Assembly: GCF_014642405.1 (NCBI RefSeq)
Contig: NZ_BMIN01000007.1
Coordinates: forward strand, 62,001-126,000
Direction of reading: 5' to 3'
DNA length: 64,000 nucleotides
Source: Pontibacillus salipaludis
GTDB lineage: Bacteria; Bacillota; Bacilli; Bacillales; BH030062
Positions 44,867 through 53,569 of this stretch are shown here, piece by piece. Each line of letters begins with the position of its first letter. Within the stretch, counting starts at the first letter, position 1. The position numbers and the translations under genes are program-made. Below the pieces are notes generated by a model. That model was not told where the DNA came from. It searched no databases and worked only from the letters and a program-made list of their open reading frames with translations.

Positions 44867-45355
44867 TCAAACCCTACGAACACTCAACCTCTCCCCAACT
44901 CTCGACAGCACAAACCACCCAAGAAAAGCACCTGACACACTACTTACGAAAAAAGGTGGTAAAAACGCTAGAGCCCCTACGGAAGTACCCATAAATAATT
45001 GCGCATAAGGGACTGCAAACAACGCACCAATCACACCTGTGCCCAACACTTCTCCAACAACAGCAAACCCTTTTCTCTTGGAAAACTTATAAAGAATCCC
45101 CGCCAGAAAAGCCCCAATCATCCCTCCTGGAAAAGCTAAAAGCGTCCCTAATCCTAGAAGAACGCGCAAGACGCCAATCATAAACGCTATAGCTACAACC
45201 GGTAGAGGTCCTAAAGTCACTGCTGCCATAACATTGACAACATGCTGTACGGGATAGGCTTTAGCGATCCCAGCTGGAAACCATAACATTTTCGCCCCTA
45301 ACGTCCCAATCGCTACAAAGATTGCCATTGTCGTGATCATTCTTGTTTTGTTCAT
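44867..45355 (-). CDS. thiW: Thiamine-precursor ECF transporter S component
   Basis: This encodes 162 residues with five to six membrane segments and the ThiW family pattern (MAAVTLGPLPVVAIAFMIGVLRVLLGLGTLLAFPGGMIGAFLAG). S components bind the vitamin precursor, here probably hydroxyethylthiazole, and share the ECF energising module, which is not encoded in this window. A TPP riboswitch and terminator lie upstream on the same strand. It diverges from the tenA-thiD-thiM-thiE operon. Confidence 0.88.
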   Translation of the reverse strand: MNKTRMITTMAIFVAIGTLGAKMLWFPAGIAKAYPVQHVVNVMAAVTLGPLPVVAIAFMIGVLRVLLGLGTLLAFPGGMIGAFLAGILYKFSKRKGFAVVGEVLGTGVIGALFAVPYAQLFMGTSVGALAFLPPFFVSSVSGAFLGWFVLSRVGERLSVRRV

Positions 45356-45389
45356 TTCATTCCTCTCCCTTTCTAAATAAGGGGAAACA

Positions 45390-45421
45390 AAAAAGCCAGG
45401 TCCTATAATAGACCTGACTTC
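45390..45421 (-). terminator. Terminator of the thiW TPP riboswitch
   Basis: On the minus strand AAGTCAGGT ... ACCTGGCTT (one mismatch) is followed by TTTTTG, between the aptamer and thiW. Confidence 0.85.
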
Positions 45422-45450
45422 GAATGGTAGAGTATACAGACGTATCGCCT

Positions 45451-45545
45451 GACTACTTCCCTCCGCTGGTATGACCCAGATCAGGTTCGTAAGAGTCAGG
45501 AAGCTCCATTGCTCCCCTCTCAGCCCATTCAGGCTCCCCTAGTAG
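45451..45545 (-). ncRNA. TPP riboswitch upstream of thiW
   Basis: Read on the minus strand: AGGGGAGCCTG, GGGCTGAGAGG (P2 and the CTGAGA box), GAACCTGATCTGGGTCATACC and AGCGGAGGGAAGT, the full THI-box pattern. TPP binding should terminate transcription before thiW. Confidence 0.95.
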
Positions 45546-45717
45546 TATCATTAAATCTTGTAAACTTTGTTTATTAGACTAACACAACCTTCCAACTTTG
45601 CAAATCTCCTAATCTTTTAGCTAGAAAAATAGTCTATTAATCCTGGAAGGCTTTAGTTCGAGAAAAAATTCCTCCGTTGCTTTCTTAACATAAGCCGTGA
45701 TACATTCCTTTTTCTGT

Positions 45718-45893
45718 GGGTCCGTTTTTCTATTAACAGCCAGGGCTGGATGGGGGACTGCGAGACTCCCGCGGAAATATGAGCCTAGGCAAGACCCCAC
45801 AGTGAGCGACAGCGAACGAGGAGGCTTGCCAGCTCTCCGCAGGAAAGCGAGTTGTCCCCCATCCAGCCCAAACCCTTTTAAAGTAACGGACCC
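45718..45893 (+). repeat. Fold-back element copy 4 (plus orientation)
   Basis: The outer arms GGGTCCGTT (45718-45726) and AACGGACCC (45885-45893), and the inner arms GGGCTGGATGGGGGAC (45743-45758) and GTCCCCCATCCAGCCC (45854-45869), are exactly complementary. The core is GCGAGACTCCCGCGG ... GAGGAGGCTTGCC ... CCGCAGGAAAGCGAG. It lies between the two TPP riboswitches and is not part of either. Confidence 0.88.
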
Positions 45894-45950
45894 TTTCCAA
45901 TGTAGACAAATCCAGGAAACCTATGTTAAGGTATCGGTACAATATAGGAA

Positions 45951-46044
45951 GTCCACTAGGGGCGCCCATTTTTTGGCTGAGATAAGGAGAAATCCTTGGT
46001 CCCTTTGAACCTGATCTGGTTAGTACCAGCGAAGGGAAGTGGAG
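45951..46044 (+). ncRNA. TPP riboswitch upstream of tenA operon
   Basis: GTCCACTAGGGGCGCC, GGCTGAGATAAGGAGAAATCC, CCCTTTGAACCTGATCTGGTTAGTACC (abbreviated) and AGCGAAGGGAAGTGGA. The P1 ends GTCCAC and GTGGA pair. A terminator follows 80 bp later. Confidence 0.96.
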
Positions 46045-46122
46045 TCGGTTGGATTTGTTATACCTATGTTTTGAGGGCGTATATTCTCATATGACCTCTC
46101 AATCTATTATTTTATAATCCAG

Positions 46123-46153
46123 AAACCGCTCCAGTTCTAGGAGCGGTTTTTTT
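46123..46153 (+). terminator. Terminator of the tenA-operon TPP riboswitch
   Basis: AAACCGCTCC and GGAGCGGTTT form a perfect 10-bp stem followed by T. Confidence 0.9.
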
Positions 46154-46229
46154 ATGTTCAACACCCCCAACCCCCTCCCTCCTCACTACCTGGTTCACTT
46201 CCTATAAATAAAACCAGGAGGTAACTACT

Positions 46230-46928
46230 ATGTCATTTACTGAACAACTTCGTCACGATGCAAAGCCGATTTTTCAAGCGATTTTCAACCATCCTTTCGT
46301 GAAAGGAATTGGAGAAGGTGATCTTCCAAAAGAAGCTGTAGCTCATTATGTGAAAGCAGATGCCGAGTACCTTCATGCGTTCATGAATGTATACGGAATT
46401 GCGATTTCCAAATGTACCGATCAGGAGGATATCGCCTTTTTCAAAGAAAATATCGAATTTGTCCTAGACAGTGAAATTCACCCCCATCACAATCTATGTA
46501 CGTATATCAATACTCCGTATGAGGATTTGCAAGGATACCCCCTTCCCCCTACTGCGGATCACTACATTAAACATATGAAGACCCATGCTCACGAAGGATC
46601 GCTCGGCCAAATCTTAGCTGTACTCCTTCCATGTCCATGGACGTACCTTGAAATTGGGGACTATTTAATGGAGCACGTGCAACCAACGCCTGATCACCCT
46701 TTCTATGAGTGGATTACCTTTTATGTGAATGATGAAATCAGAGCTACTACCAACCAACTTCGAACAAAATTGGACTCATGGGCAGAAACCGCTTCTCCCC
46801 GAGAAAAGAAATCTATGAAAGACGCGTTTATAAAAAGCTGTCAGTTAGAGTGGGCATTCTGGGAAATGGCATACCGCCAAGAAACATGGCCAACTTCAGC
46901 CATTAAGGAGGTCACGCATCATGTGTAG
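46230..46928 (+). CDS. tenA: Thiaminase II / aminopyrimidine aminohydrolase
   Basis: This encodes 232 residues, all helical. The nucleophilic Cys135 lies in LPCPWTYLEIG, and the C-terminal EWAFWEMAY motif with the acidic residue is conserved. It hydrolyses aminomethyl-HMP (or damaged thiamine) to HMP for salvage, at the head of the TPP-controlled operon. ACCAGGAGGT precedes the ATG. It overlaps thiD by eight bases. Confidence 0.94.
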   Translation: MSFTEQLRHDAKPIFQAIFNHPFVKGIGEGDLPKEAVAHYVKADAEYLHAFMNVYGIAISKCTDQEDIAFFKENIEFVLDSEIHPHHNLCTYINTPYEDLQGYPLPPTADHYIKHMKTHAHEGSLGQILAVLLPCPWTYLEIGDYLMEHVQPTPDHPFYEWITFYVNDEIRATTNQLRTKLDSWAETASPREKKSMKDAFIKSCQLEWAFWEMAYRQETWPTSAIKEVTHHV

Positions 46929-47736
46929 TGTGAAAGGAGCTTTAACCATTGCTGGCACAGACCCAAGTGGCGGCGCAGGTATTCAGGCAGATCTGAAAAC
47001 GTTTCAAGAATTAGACGTATACGGTATGTCTGTCATCACTTCAGTTGTTGCCCAAAACACGCTCGGTGTAACGGGAGTTCGCCATTTAGAAGCTAGTTTT
47101 ATAAAAGAACAGCTTCAATCCGTTACGAGCGACATGCCGGTTCACGCTGTCAAAACTGGCATGATCGCCAACGCGGAAATGATCAAGGCCATTGCGGATC
47201 ACCTCCGCCCTCTTAGCTTGCCCCTTTGTGTAGATCCAGTCATGATCGCTCAAAGCGGAGATGCCCTTGTCGATCGAAAAGCGCTCCAAACGATGCGTGA
47301 TGAGCTACTCCCTCTTGCAACAATCGTCACACCCAATATCCCTGAAGCCGAGGCGTTAACGGGACAACATTTGGAGTCAGAAGAAGATCGATACAAAGCT
47401 GCGAAAAGCATCGTACACGATTTTGGTTCTTCTTCTGTCGTCGTTAAAGGGGGCCACCTTGACGGAGAAGCCACAGACCTTTTTTACGACGGAGAAACAT
47501 TTGAGACCTTTTCATCTCCTCGCTTTGATACATTGCACACTCACGGGACAGGGTGCACCTATGCAGCTGCGATTACAGCTGAGCTGGCAAAAGGAAAAAG
47601 TGTAAAAGAAGCCGTAAATGTTGCTAAGAAGTTCATCTCTGCTGCAATTGAACACACGCTCGAGATCGGGCATGGACAAGGCCCTACAAACCACTGGGCT
47701 TATAAAAAGAAGCAACGGAAAGGAGAATATGTGTAA
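46921..47736 (+). CDS. thiD: HMP/HMP-P kinase
   Basis: This encodes 271 residues of the ribokinase family. TIAGTDPSGGAGIQADLKTF (about 9-28) binds HMP, and the C-terminal HTHGTGCTYAAAI carries the catalytic Asp/Gly loop (GTGC anion hole). It phosphorylates hydroxymethylpyrimidine twice. AAGGAGGT inside the tenA end gives the ribosome site. Its stop codon shares one base with the thiM start. Confidence 0.94.
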   Translation: MCSVKGALTIAGTDPSGGAGIQADLKTFQELDVYGMSVITSVVAQNTLGVTGVRHLEASFIKEQLQSVTSDMPVHAVKTGMIANAEMIKAIADHLRPLSLPLCVDPVMIAQSGDALVDRKALQTMRDELLPLATIVTPNIPEAEALTGQHLESEEDRYKAAKSIVHDFGSSSVVVKGGHLDGEATDLFYDGETFETFSSPRFDTLHTHGTGCTYAAAITAELAKGKSVKEAVNVAKKFISAAIEHTLEIGHGQGPTNHWAYKKKQRKGEYV

Positions 47737-48524
47737 TGTCTTACTTACAAACCTTAAGAGAAACGACGCCACTTATTCATAACCTTACAAACGAGGTCGT
47801 GATAAATTTTACCGCAAATGGATTATACGCCATTGGAGCAGTGCCGGTCATGTCTAAATCTCTAGACGAAGTTTCCGATATGGCCAGTATAGCAAGTGGT
47901 GTTCTATTAAATATCGGGACCGTTACCTCTACTGATATAGAAGCCATGCTCTTGGCAGGAAAAGCTGCCAACGAAAAAGGTATTCCTGTTGTCTTAGACC
48001 CTGTTGGCGCTGGTGCTACTCCGTTCCGTCTCAAAACTTGTCACAGACTTCTAGACGAACTGGAGATTACTGCAATCCGGGGAAATGCTAGTGAAATTGC
48101 AGCCTTGCTTGGTGAGGATCAGTGGCAATCAAGAGGTGTAGACTCAACAGGAGATGGGAACGTCGTGAAGCTTGCCCAACAAGCAGCCGCCTCCCTCACC
48201 TGCTTAATCGTTCTTACCGGGGAAACAGATGTGATCGCCACTAAGGATGAAACCGTAGTTTGCCAAAATGGTATCCCACTTCTAGGGAGTATCACAGGGA
48301 CAGGCTGCTTATTTAGTTCTCTTCTTACGGCTTTTCTTTCTCTTGAAGGACCAAGTGTTGAGAAAGCCACAGAGGCTATATCCGTCTATACGATCGCAAG
48401 TGAAATGGCCGCTGAGCACGCAAATGTTCAGGGGCCCGGAACTCTTCACCCTTACTTCCTCGATGCCCTTTACAACATCAGACCTGAAGATGTTAGGAAG
48501 CGTCAGAAAGTAGAAGCAAGATGA
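47736..48524 (+). CDS. thiM: Hydroxyethylthiazole kinase
   Basis: This encodes 262 residues. LIHNLTNEVVINFTANGLYAIGAVPVM (N-terminal substrate site), VLDPVGAGATPFR and the GTGCLFSSL anion-hole loop are diagnostic. It phosphorylates hydroxyethylthiazole, probably taken up by ThiW. It overlaps thiD by one base and thiE by four. Confidence 0.95.
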   Translation: MSYLQTLRETTPLIHNLTNEVVINFTANGLYAIGAVPVMSKSLDEVSDMASIASGVLLNIGTVTSTDIEAMLLAGKAANEKGIPVVLDPVGAGATPFRLKTCHRLLDELEITAIRGNASEIAALLGEDQWQSRGVDSTGDGNVVKLAQQAAASLTCLIVLTGETDVIATKDETVVCQNGIPLLGSITGTGCLFSSLLTAFLSLEGPSVEKATEAISVYTIASEMAAEHANVQGPGTLHPYFLDALYNIRPEDVRKRQKVEAR

Positions 48525-49159
48525 AAGGTGAAATGAAATCCCTATTAAAACTCTATTTCATTATGGGTAGTCAGGATTGTCAAAGAGACCCAAGAGACAT
48601 ATTACGTGAAGCCATTCATGGTGGGATCACTTGCTTTCAATATCGGGAAAAAGGGCCTCATTCTCTTAAAGGATTTCAGAAAATCCAATTAGCAAAAGAT
48701 CTGCAACTCATCTGCAAGGAGCACCAGATCCCGTTTATCGTTAACGATGACGTAAACCTTGCTCAAAGGCTTAATGCTGATGGAATTCATGTAGGTCAGG
48801 ATGACTTAAATATTAGAGAAGTTGTGAATCGATGTAAGGGAATGATTATAGGCCTCTCTGCCACTTCTGTAGAAGAAGCCATTCGCGCACCATTCGATTC
48901 TATCGATTACCTTGGAGTGGGTCCAATCTATCAAACCTCTACAAAAAGAGACGCAAAAAGACCCATAGGATTAGCGGGCTTAACTAAAATTAGAGAAGTA
49001 GCCCTCGACTTCCCAATTGTCGCTATCGGAGGCATTAACACACGTAACCTAAAAGATGTGTTACAAGCAGGCGCAGACGGGGGCTCATTCATATCCGCTA
49101 TCACCGCTTACCCAAACGGCACACAAGCAGCCAAACAACTGTATAATGCCTCAATGTAG
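48521..49159 (+). CDS. thiE: Thiamine phosphate synthase
   Basis: This encodes 212 residues of a TIM barrel. FQYREKG (about 38-44), FIVNDDVNLAQRLNADGIHVGQDD (about 71-94) and VAIGGIN (about 167-173) line the active site. It joins HMP-PP and thiazole phosphate. The ATG at 48521 overlaps the thiM stop; a second ATG at 48533 with AAAGGTGA is an alternative start. Together with TenA, ThiD and ThiM it completes salvage; no thiC, thiG or thiO is present here. Confidence 0.94.
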   Translation: MKGEMKSLLKLYFIMGSQDCQRDPRDILREAIHGGITCFQYREKGPHSLKGFQKIQLAKDLQLICKEHQIPFIVNDDVNLAQRLNADGIHVGQDDLNIREVVNRCKGMIIGLSATSVEEAIRAPFDSIDYLGVGPIYQTSTKRDAKRPIGLAGLTKIREVALDFPIVAIGGINTRNLKDVLQAGADGGSFISAITAYPNGTQAAKQLYNASM

Positions 49160-49160
49160 C

Positions 49161-49189
49161 AAAAGCCAGGGATCTTTCCCTGGCTTTTT
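49161..49189 (+). terminator. Intrinsic terminator of the thiamine operon
   Basis: AAAAGCCAGGGA and TCCCTGGCTTTT form a perfect stem with a T-tract. Confidence 0.92.
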
Positions 49190-49242
49190 ATATCGAATTT
49201 TGATAGTTGATTTAATTTTCTAACATTTTCGTCTATTTTAGT

Positions 49243-49269
49243 TAAAATCGTTACATAATGACCGATAAA
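49243..49269 (+). promoter_or_regulatory. Sigma-D promoter of the chemoreceptor gene
   Basis: TAAA (49243-49246), a 15-bp spacer and CCGATAAA (49262-49269), close to the Bacillus SigD consensus TAAA-N15-GCCGATAT, 91 bp before the receptor start. Expression with flagella and chemotaxis genes is expected. Confidence 0.8.
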
Positions 49270-49359
49270 AAGGAGGATAGGATTTTTTACCCACACATTT
49301 GGAAATAGAGGGGTTCTTACGAGAAGTGTATAGTAAACTAAAAAGAAAGGACGAGTCAC

Positions 49360-51051
49360 TTGAAAATATCCAAGTTAGTAAAAGTTATCGGTCTGACCGT
49401 TACGTTGCTGGGCGCTGTTGCCATCATTAGTTTATCATTGCTTTTTATGAGTATCAGCAACCGAACGGAAGCAGTCGAACAACAGATGAAGTTCCAAAAC
49501 CTCGGACGCCAAGTCCAAGAAGCATCAGATTTTTTAACCAATCAAGTACGCATTTATTCCCAATACGGAGCGCCTGAAAATCTCGAAAATTATAACACTG
49601 AAGTAAAGGAAACAAAGCGCAGAGAAAGCGCCTTAAACGAATTATCTACATACAATGTTCCTGGAGATATCATGGCTCATGTAGAAGAAGCGGTAACGAA
49701 ATCAAATGAATTAGCTAAAATTGAGGAGAAAGCCATTACGTTCGTAGAGAAGAATAATATGGAGATGGCTCAAATGAAAGTATTTGACCAGAATTATCAA
49801 AGTCGAAAAGCTAGTATTGATGAGAATTTAGCAACATTCCAAAGTCAGCTCTTAGCACTTGGAGAAAGGAAAGCCTTACGTGCAAAGCGTCAAATGGAAA
49901 CCTTTTTATACTTAACGATTGGTTTAGTAGGTTTAATGGTTCTTTTAAGTGCTTCTACATATTGGACCCTCTACCGTCGCATTAAGCCATTAGGGAAAGT
50001 CACCAAACTAGCCAACGAAGTAGCCGAAGGACGGTTGAATTCTGAAGACATTGATCACCAATCAAAAGACGAGATCGGTTCGCTCACAACAGCAATCAAT
50101 GGAATGAAAAACGATTTAAAGGACATGATTTCAAACATCGCAAGCGTTTCCTCTACTGTTACGAAACAAAGTGAAGAATTCACACAATCCTCTTATGAAG
50201 TAAAAGAAGGAAGTGAACAAATCGCAGTAACAATGGAAGAATTATCGTCTGGCGCTGAAACACAAGCCACTAGTTCCTCTCGCCTTGCGGTCATGATGGA
50301 ACACCTCCTCCAAGACATTCAACAAGCACATAAGAGCGGTGAAACGATTTCTAACACATCCAAAAGCGTGTTAACGATGACGAAAGAAGGTACCGAGTTA
50401 ATGAATCAATCTGTTGACCAAATGAAGCGAATCGATGAGATCGTGAAAACATCAGTTGATAGCGTAAAAGGACTAGATGCTCAGTCGAAAGAAATATCAA
50501 AACTTGTCAGAGTGATCCGAGACATTGCAGACCAAACCAACCTCTTATCTTTAAATGCAGCGATTGAAGCAGCACGTGCTGGAGAACACGGTAAAGGCTT
50601 CGCAGTAGTGGCTGACGAAGTCAGGAAGTTAGCTGAACAAGTTTCCCATTCTGTCGTCGAAATCACAGGGATTGTTGAAACAATTCAGACGGAATCATCC
50701 ACGGTTGTGCAGTCTCTTGAAGAAGGATATGTTGAGGTGGATAAGGGATCTAAACAAATTAAAGTGACTGGCGACACATTCGAAAATATTTATCAGTCCG
50801 TTACAGGTATGGCCTCAAACATCCAGGAAGTCACCGCGACTCTAACTGGAATTGTCGATAACAGCCAAGAGATGAATTATTCTATAGAGGAGATTGCTTC
50901 TGTTTCAGAAGAATCTGCCGCAGGCGTTGAACAAGCCGCAGCTTCTGCAGAGCAGTCGAGCAGTTCTATGGAAGAGATCTCTAATCGTTCTAGAGAGTTA
51001 GCTGAACTTTCCGAGCGATTAGATGATGAAGTAAAACGGTTCACCCTATAA
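49360..51051 (+). CDS. Methyl-accepting chemotaxis protein
   Basis: This encodes 563 residues. Membrane segments lie at about 8-32 and 182-206, enclosing a helical extracellular sensor of about 150 residues. HAMP follows at about 206-260. The signalling domain has the hairpin tip [20 protein letters not shown] and the rest of the conserved [15 protein letters not shown] at about 388-427, with Gln/Glu methylation helices either side. The start is TTG at 49360, eight bases after AAAGGA. A sigma-D-type promoter precedes it. The ligand is unknown. Confidence 0.93.
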   Translation: MKISKLVKVIGLTVTLLGAVAIISLSLLFMSISNRTEAVEQQMKFQNLGRQVQEASDFLTNQVRIYSQYGAPENLENYNTEVKETKRRESALNELSTYNVPGDIMAHVEEAVTKSNELAKIEEKAITFVEKNNMEMAQMKVFDQNYQSRKASIDENLATFQSQLLALGERKALRAKRQMETFLYLTIGLVGLMVLLSASTYWTLYRRIKPLGKVTKLANEVAEGRLNSEDIDHQSKDEIGSLTTAINGMKNDLKDMISNIASVSSTVTKQSEEFTQSSYEVKEGSEQIAVTMEELSSGAETQATSSSRLAVMMEHLLQDIQQAHKSGETISNTSKSVLTMTKEGTELMNQSVDQMKRIDEIVKTSVDSVKGLDAQSKEISKLVRVIRDIADQTNLLSLNAAIEAARAGEHGKGFAVVADEVRKLAEQVSHSVVEITGIVETIQTESSTVVQSLEEGYVEVDKGSKQIKVTGDTFENIYQSVTGMASNIQEVTATLTGIVDNSQEMNYSIEEIASVSEESAAGVEQAAASAEQSSSSMEEISNRSRELAELSERLDDEVKRFTL

Positions 51052-51056
51052 AAATA

Positions 51057-51083
51057 GCGCCCTAGCTTATAATAGCTAGGGCG
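51057..51083. terminator. Convergent terminator, T-tract on the minus strand
   Basis: GCGCCCTAGCT and AGCTAGGGCGC form a perfect 11-bp stem. The T-rich tail (TATTTTTA) is on the minus strand, so it best serves the small-ORF transcript that comes from the c-di-GMP riboswitch. Confidence 0.75.
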
Positions 51084-51091
51084 CCCATTCC

Positions 51092-51199
51092 TTATTTACA
51101 AGAAATCTTATCCTCTTCTTCATTAATTAAATCATCTAACTTCTGAATAAGTAGATCAATATCTTCTTTAGTAATTCGGTTTTGTGTGTTATTTTCCAT
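51092..51199 (-). CDS. Putative 35-residue acidic microprotein below c-di-GMP riboswitch
   Basis: The predicted peptide begins MENNTQNRITKEDIDLL and ends EEEDKISCK; it is helical and acidic, with no signal or membrane segment. GAGGAA lies 11 bases upstream of the ATG. Its start overlaps the stop of a 21-codon frame (51189-51254), suggesting coupling. It ends just before a terminator whose T-tract is on this strand. It is the only sizeable frame below the riboswitch. Function unknown. Confidence 0.5.
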   Translation of the reverse strand: MENNTQNRITKEDIDLLIQKLDDLINEEEDKISCK

Positions 51200-51254
51200 A
51201 GTTGATCGATTCCTCATATCCAATGTATTCTATTTTGGTATGCGATTGTCTCAT
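51189..51254 (-). CDS. Possible 21-residue leader or coupled peptide
   Basis: A frame starting MRQSHTKIEYIGYEESI has AAAGG eight bases upstream and ends inside the first codons of the 35-residue frame. It may be a real microprotein or only translated to couple the next one. Evidence is limited to position and ribosome site. Confidence 0.3.
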   Translation of the reverse strand: MRQSHTKIEYIGYEESINYGK

Positions 51255-51396
51255 AACTAGAGCCTTTATATGCTTATGAACAATCCTATCCCCTATACCC
51301 TATCCTTAGAACTTTAATCCTTTAGCGAAAAATTCACGTTCTTCGTTTTGGTCCCCTCCAAGTAAACATAAAAGACACAATGAAAAGGAATAGATT

Positions 51397-51430
51397 AAAA
51401 AAAGAAGCCTCAGAACAGAAGACCTCTCGA
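51397..51430 (-). terminator. Terminator of the c-di-GMP riboswitch
   Basis: On the minus strand AGAGGTC pairs with GGCTTCT (two wobbles) and is followed by seven T. Confidence 0.65.
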
Positions 51431-51435
51431 AAGTT

Positions 51436-51507
51436 GCAGCCCGACGACCGTGTTCCTTAAGACTTTAGGCTCGTGGCTTTGCGTCCATACCTTTCGATAT
51501 ATTTGCC
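51436..51507 (-). ncRNA. Cyclic di-GMP class I riboswitch (GEMM-I)
   Basis: On the minus strand: GGCAAAT, a short hairpin ATATCGAAAGGTAT, GGACGCAAAGCC, ACGAGCCTAAAG and the P3 return strand ACGGTCGTCGGGCTGC. The GNRA-type tetraloop GAAA, the conserved ACGCAAAGCC joining strand and the CCTAAA of P3 are all present. A terminator follows about 6 bases below. It reads towards the two tiny frames at 51.09-51.25 kb. Confidence 0.88.
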
Positions 51508-51692
51508 TATTTACGATGTAATCTAGTATTAAAAGTACCATATATGTGACTTTTTTTCTATATATTTCTTGGCCTCTGTGACTGATTATGATGGATGTAT
51601 AATTCCCCAAATATAGAGAAGCCTCTATTTAATCATCGTCCGAATGAATCCAATTTATTGGCTAAACATATAACAAAAAGAAGATTAGGGTG

Positions 51693-52253
51693 ATGACGAT
51701 CAAAAAGTTTGTTTATCTTTCATTTATTATTTTCGCTTATTTTCACACATTCCAAAACGGAATCGTTCAAGGGCAGGCGAGTAATAGCTCTCGGCCTTTA
51801 GAAGATGTTTATACAGAGATTGGATACAAGACACCTGAAGAGGCTATTGAGGAGATCGAACAACATTTCAAGCGCGATTTGAAGCTCCCCCTTAGAGTTC
51901 CACCCGTATCGTTCACACATAATTTTGGCAGATTTAATAACTTAGAAGGAATCCAAAATGACTCTTTAGAAATCGAGTATATACATGAAGGTTCCTCTAA
52001 ATATCACTACAAAATAGATGTTCGACCGATAGAAGCTAAAATCCAGATTAAAGATAACTACATTGCTAAAAGACTAAAACTTCATAATGGTAGCGAAGCT
52101 TTGCATGTATACCTTAGCGGAGATTGGAATGCATTAGTCTTCGAGAAAGGTCATTGGCAATATTGGATCAGTGTAGATAATAGGCTTTCTAAAAAAGTTA
52201 CCCTTGAGTCGCTAATTGGAATAGCGAATTCCATTCATTATGACAGCAAATAG
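51693..52253 (+). CDS. Secreted hypothetical protein (DUF4367-like end)
   Basis: This encodes about 186 residues. A signal peptide is probable (TIKKFVYLSFIIFAYFHTF..., cleavage near residue 27). The mature part begins with an acidic helix (PEEAIEEIEQHFKRDLKLP) and has a beta-rich C-terminus (LVFEKGHWQYWISVDNRLSKKVTLESLIGIANSI) resembling DUF4367-type domains of sporulation and cell-surface proteins. The ATG at 51693 follows TTAGGGTG. It is divergent from the c-di-GMP riboswitch and ends at a shared hairpin. Function unknown. Confidence 0.65.
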   Translation: MTIKKFVYLSFIIFAYFHTFQNGIVQGQASNSSRPLEDVYTEIGYKTPEEAIEEIEQHFKRDLKLPLRVPPVSFTHNFGRFNNLEGIQNDSLEIEYIHEGSSKYHYKIDVRPIEAKIQIKDNYIAKRLKLHNGSEALHVYLSGDWNALVFEKGHWQYWISVDNRLSKKVTLESLIGIANSIHYDSK

Positions 52254-52268
52254 TTACCCTCACTATGA

Positions 52269-52309
52269 ATGAAAGGAGTGCATCTAGTAGATCAATGCGC
52301 TCCTTTCAT
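52269..52309. terminator. Bidirectional intrinsic terminator
   Basis: ATGAAAGGAGTGCAT and ATGCGCTCCTTTCAT form a 15-bp stem with one mismatch, between two convergent genes. Confidence 0.75.
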
Positions 52310-52319
52310 ATGCTACGTC

Positions 52320-53483
52320 TTATAACGAACGATGAAGAATATCAAGGACACTAGCATGATCCAACTCTTTGTACGTCCCTACTCCTGGCTTGATAAATGT
52401 CTTCTCAACAATGTCATCGAAGTGTGTATCATCAATATCATAATCGCTTAATCGATTGGGAGCACCGATTGAGTTCCAGAAGTTTCGTAAGGATTTTGCC
52501 CCTTCTCGTGCGACTTCTTTATCCCCTTTTCCTTCTGGTGGAATCCCAAGGACTCTCACAGCTAACTGCTTCACTCGTGTTGGATCTTCTTCAAGCACGT
52601 GCTCTAACCAGTAAGGGAATAATATAGCCAGTCCGCCACCATGAGGAATGTCATAGACTGCACTTATTGCATGCTCAATGCGATGTGTGGCCCAATCTCC
52701 GCCATCCGTTCCGTTAGAGAGCGTTCCATTAAAAGCAGTCGTACTAAGGTACATCATAGTTTCTCGGTGTTCAAAGGATTGTTGATCTTCAATAAGCTTC
52801 GGTCCTGTTTCAATGGCTGTTCTTAATAAGGACTCGATAAACCCGTCAATCATTGGCGTGTTCTCTGTACGGTGAAAGTAATGCTCTAACGCATGGGACA
52901 TACTGTCAACAATTCCATATACCGTTTGATCTTCAGGTAAGGAGAACGTATAGGAGGGATCAAGGATAGAGAATGCTGGATACACATGTGGTGAACCCCA
53001 GCCGATTTTATCTTTCGTATCCCAATTCGTGATGACGGATACAGGATTCATCTCAGATCCTGTGGCAGCCAATGTAAGTACAGTGCCAAACGGAAGCGCT
53101 GATTCAATAGGAGCTTTTTGCGTAAATAAATCCCATGCCTCACCGTCATATTGAGCAGCAGCTGCAATTCCTTTTGTACAATCAATCACACTTCCGCCCC
53201 CAACAGCTAATAGGTAGTCAATTTGCTCTTCTCTACAAATTGCAACTCCTTTCTCTACCGTTGTTAAGCGAGGATTTGGCTCAACGCCCGCTAATGCAAA
53301 AACAGTCGCGTTTAAGCTATTTAGCTGCCCCACAACAGCATCATAGACACCATTTCGTTTAATACTTCCGCCTCCGTATACAAGAAGGACCCTGCTGTTT
53401 TCAGGAATTTCTGTTGCAATATGTTCCACTTGGCCTTTGCCAAAATAAAGTTTAGTTGGATTGTGTTGCAAAAATGTATTCAT
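52320..53483 (-). CDS. Iron-containing alcohol dehydrogenase (YugJ/butanol dehydrogenase-like)
   Basis: This encodes 387 residues of the Fe-ADH fold. GGGSVIDCTKGIAAA (about 95-109) binds the dinucleotide, and the metal ligands lie in DSMSHALEHYF (Asp/His, about 192-202) and HRIEHAISAVYDIPHGGGLAIL (about 264-285). The family's NADH- or NADPH-dependent butanol dehydrogenases (YugJ, YugK) are the nearest recognised match. It oxidises or reduces a small aldehyde or alcohol. GTTGAGGTG precedes the ATG. A LysR-type regulator gene lies just upstream in the same direction, 87 bp away. Confidence 0.92.
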   Translation of the reverse strand: MNTFLQHNPTKLYFGKGQVEHIATEIPENSRVLLVYGGGSIKRNGVYDAVVGQLNSLNATVFALAGVEPNPRLTTVEKGVAICREEQIDYLLAVGGGSVIDCTKGIAAAAQYDGEAWDLFTQKAPIESALPFGTVLTLAATGSEMNPVSVITNWDTKDKIGWGSPHVYPAFSILDPSYTFSLPEDQTVYGIVDSMSHALEHYFHRTENTPMIDGFIESLLRTAIETGPKLIEDQQSFEHRETMMYLSTTAFNGTLSNGTDGGDWATHRIEHAISAVYDIPHGGGLAILFPYWLEHVLEEDPTRVKQLAVRVLGIPPEGKGDKEVAREGAKSLRNFWNSIGAPNRLSDYDIDDTHFDDIVEKTFIKPGVGTYKELDHASVLDILHRSL

Positions 53484-53569
53484 ATTATCACCTCAACGGC
53501 CATCATACCATTAGAAGGGGCGAACCAATATGCAAGGTTTTTAATGAACGATATCAATAAAAGTGATGG

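Noticed and set aside
45697-46008. 103-codon and opposite 78-codon frames
   Set aside because: They cross fold-back copy 4 and the TPP aptamer.
45451-46044. A single long regulatory RNA spanning both TPP aptamers
   Set aside because: The aptamers are on opposite strands, each with its own terminator before its own gene.
51410-51610. 66-codon minus-strand frame
   Set aside because: It coincides with the c-di-GMP riboswitch and its terminator; no ribosome site.
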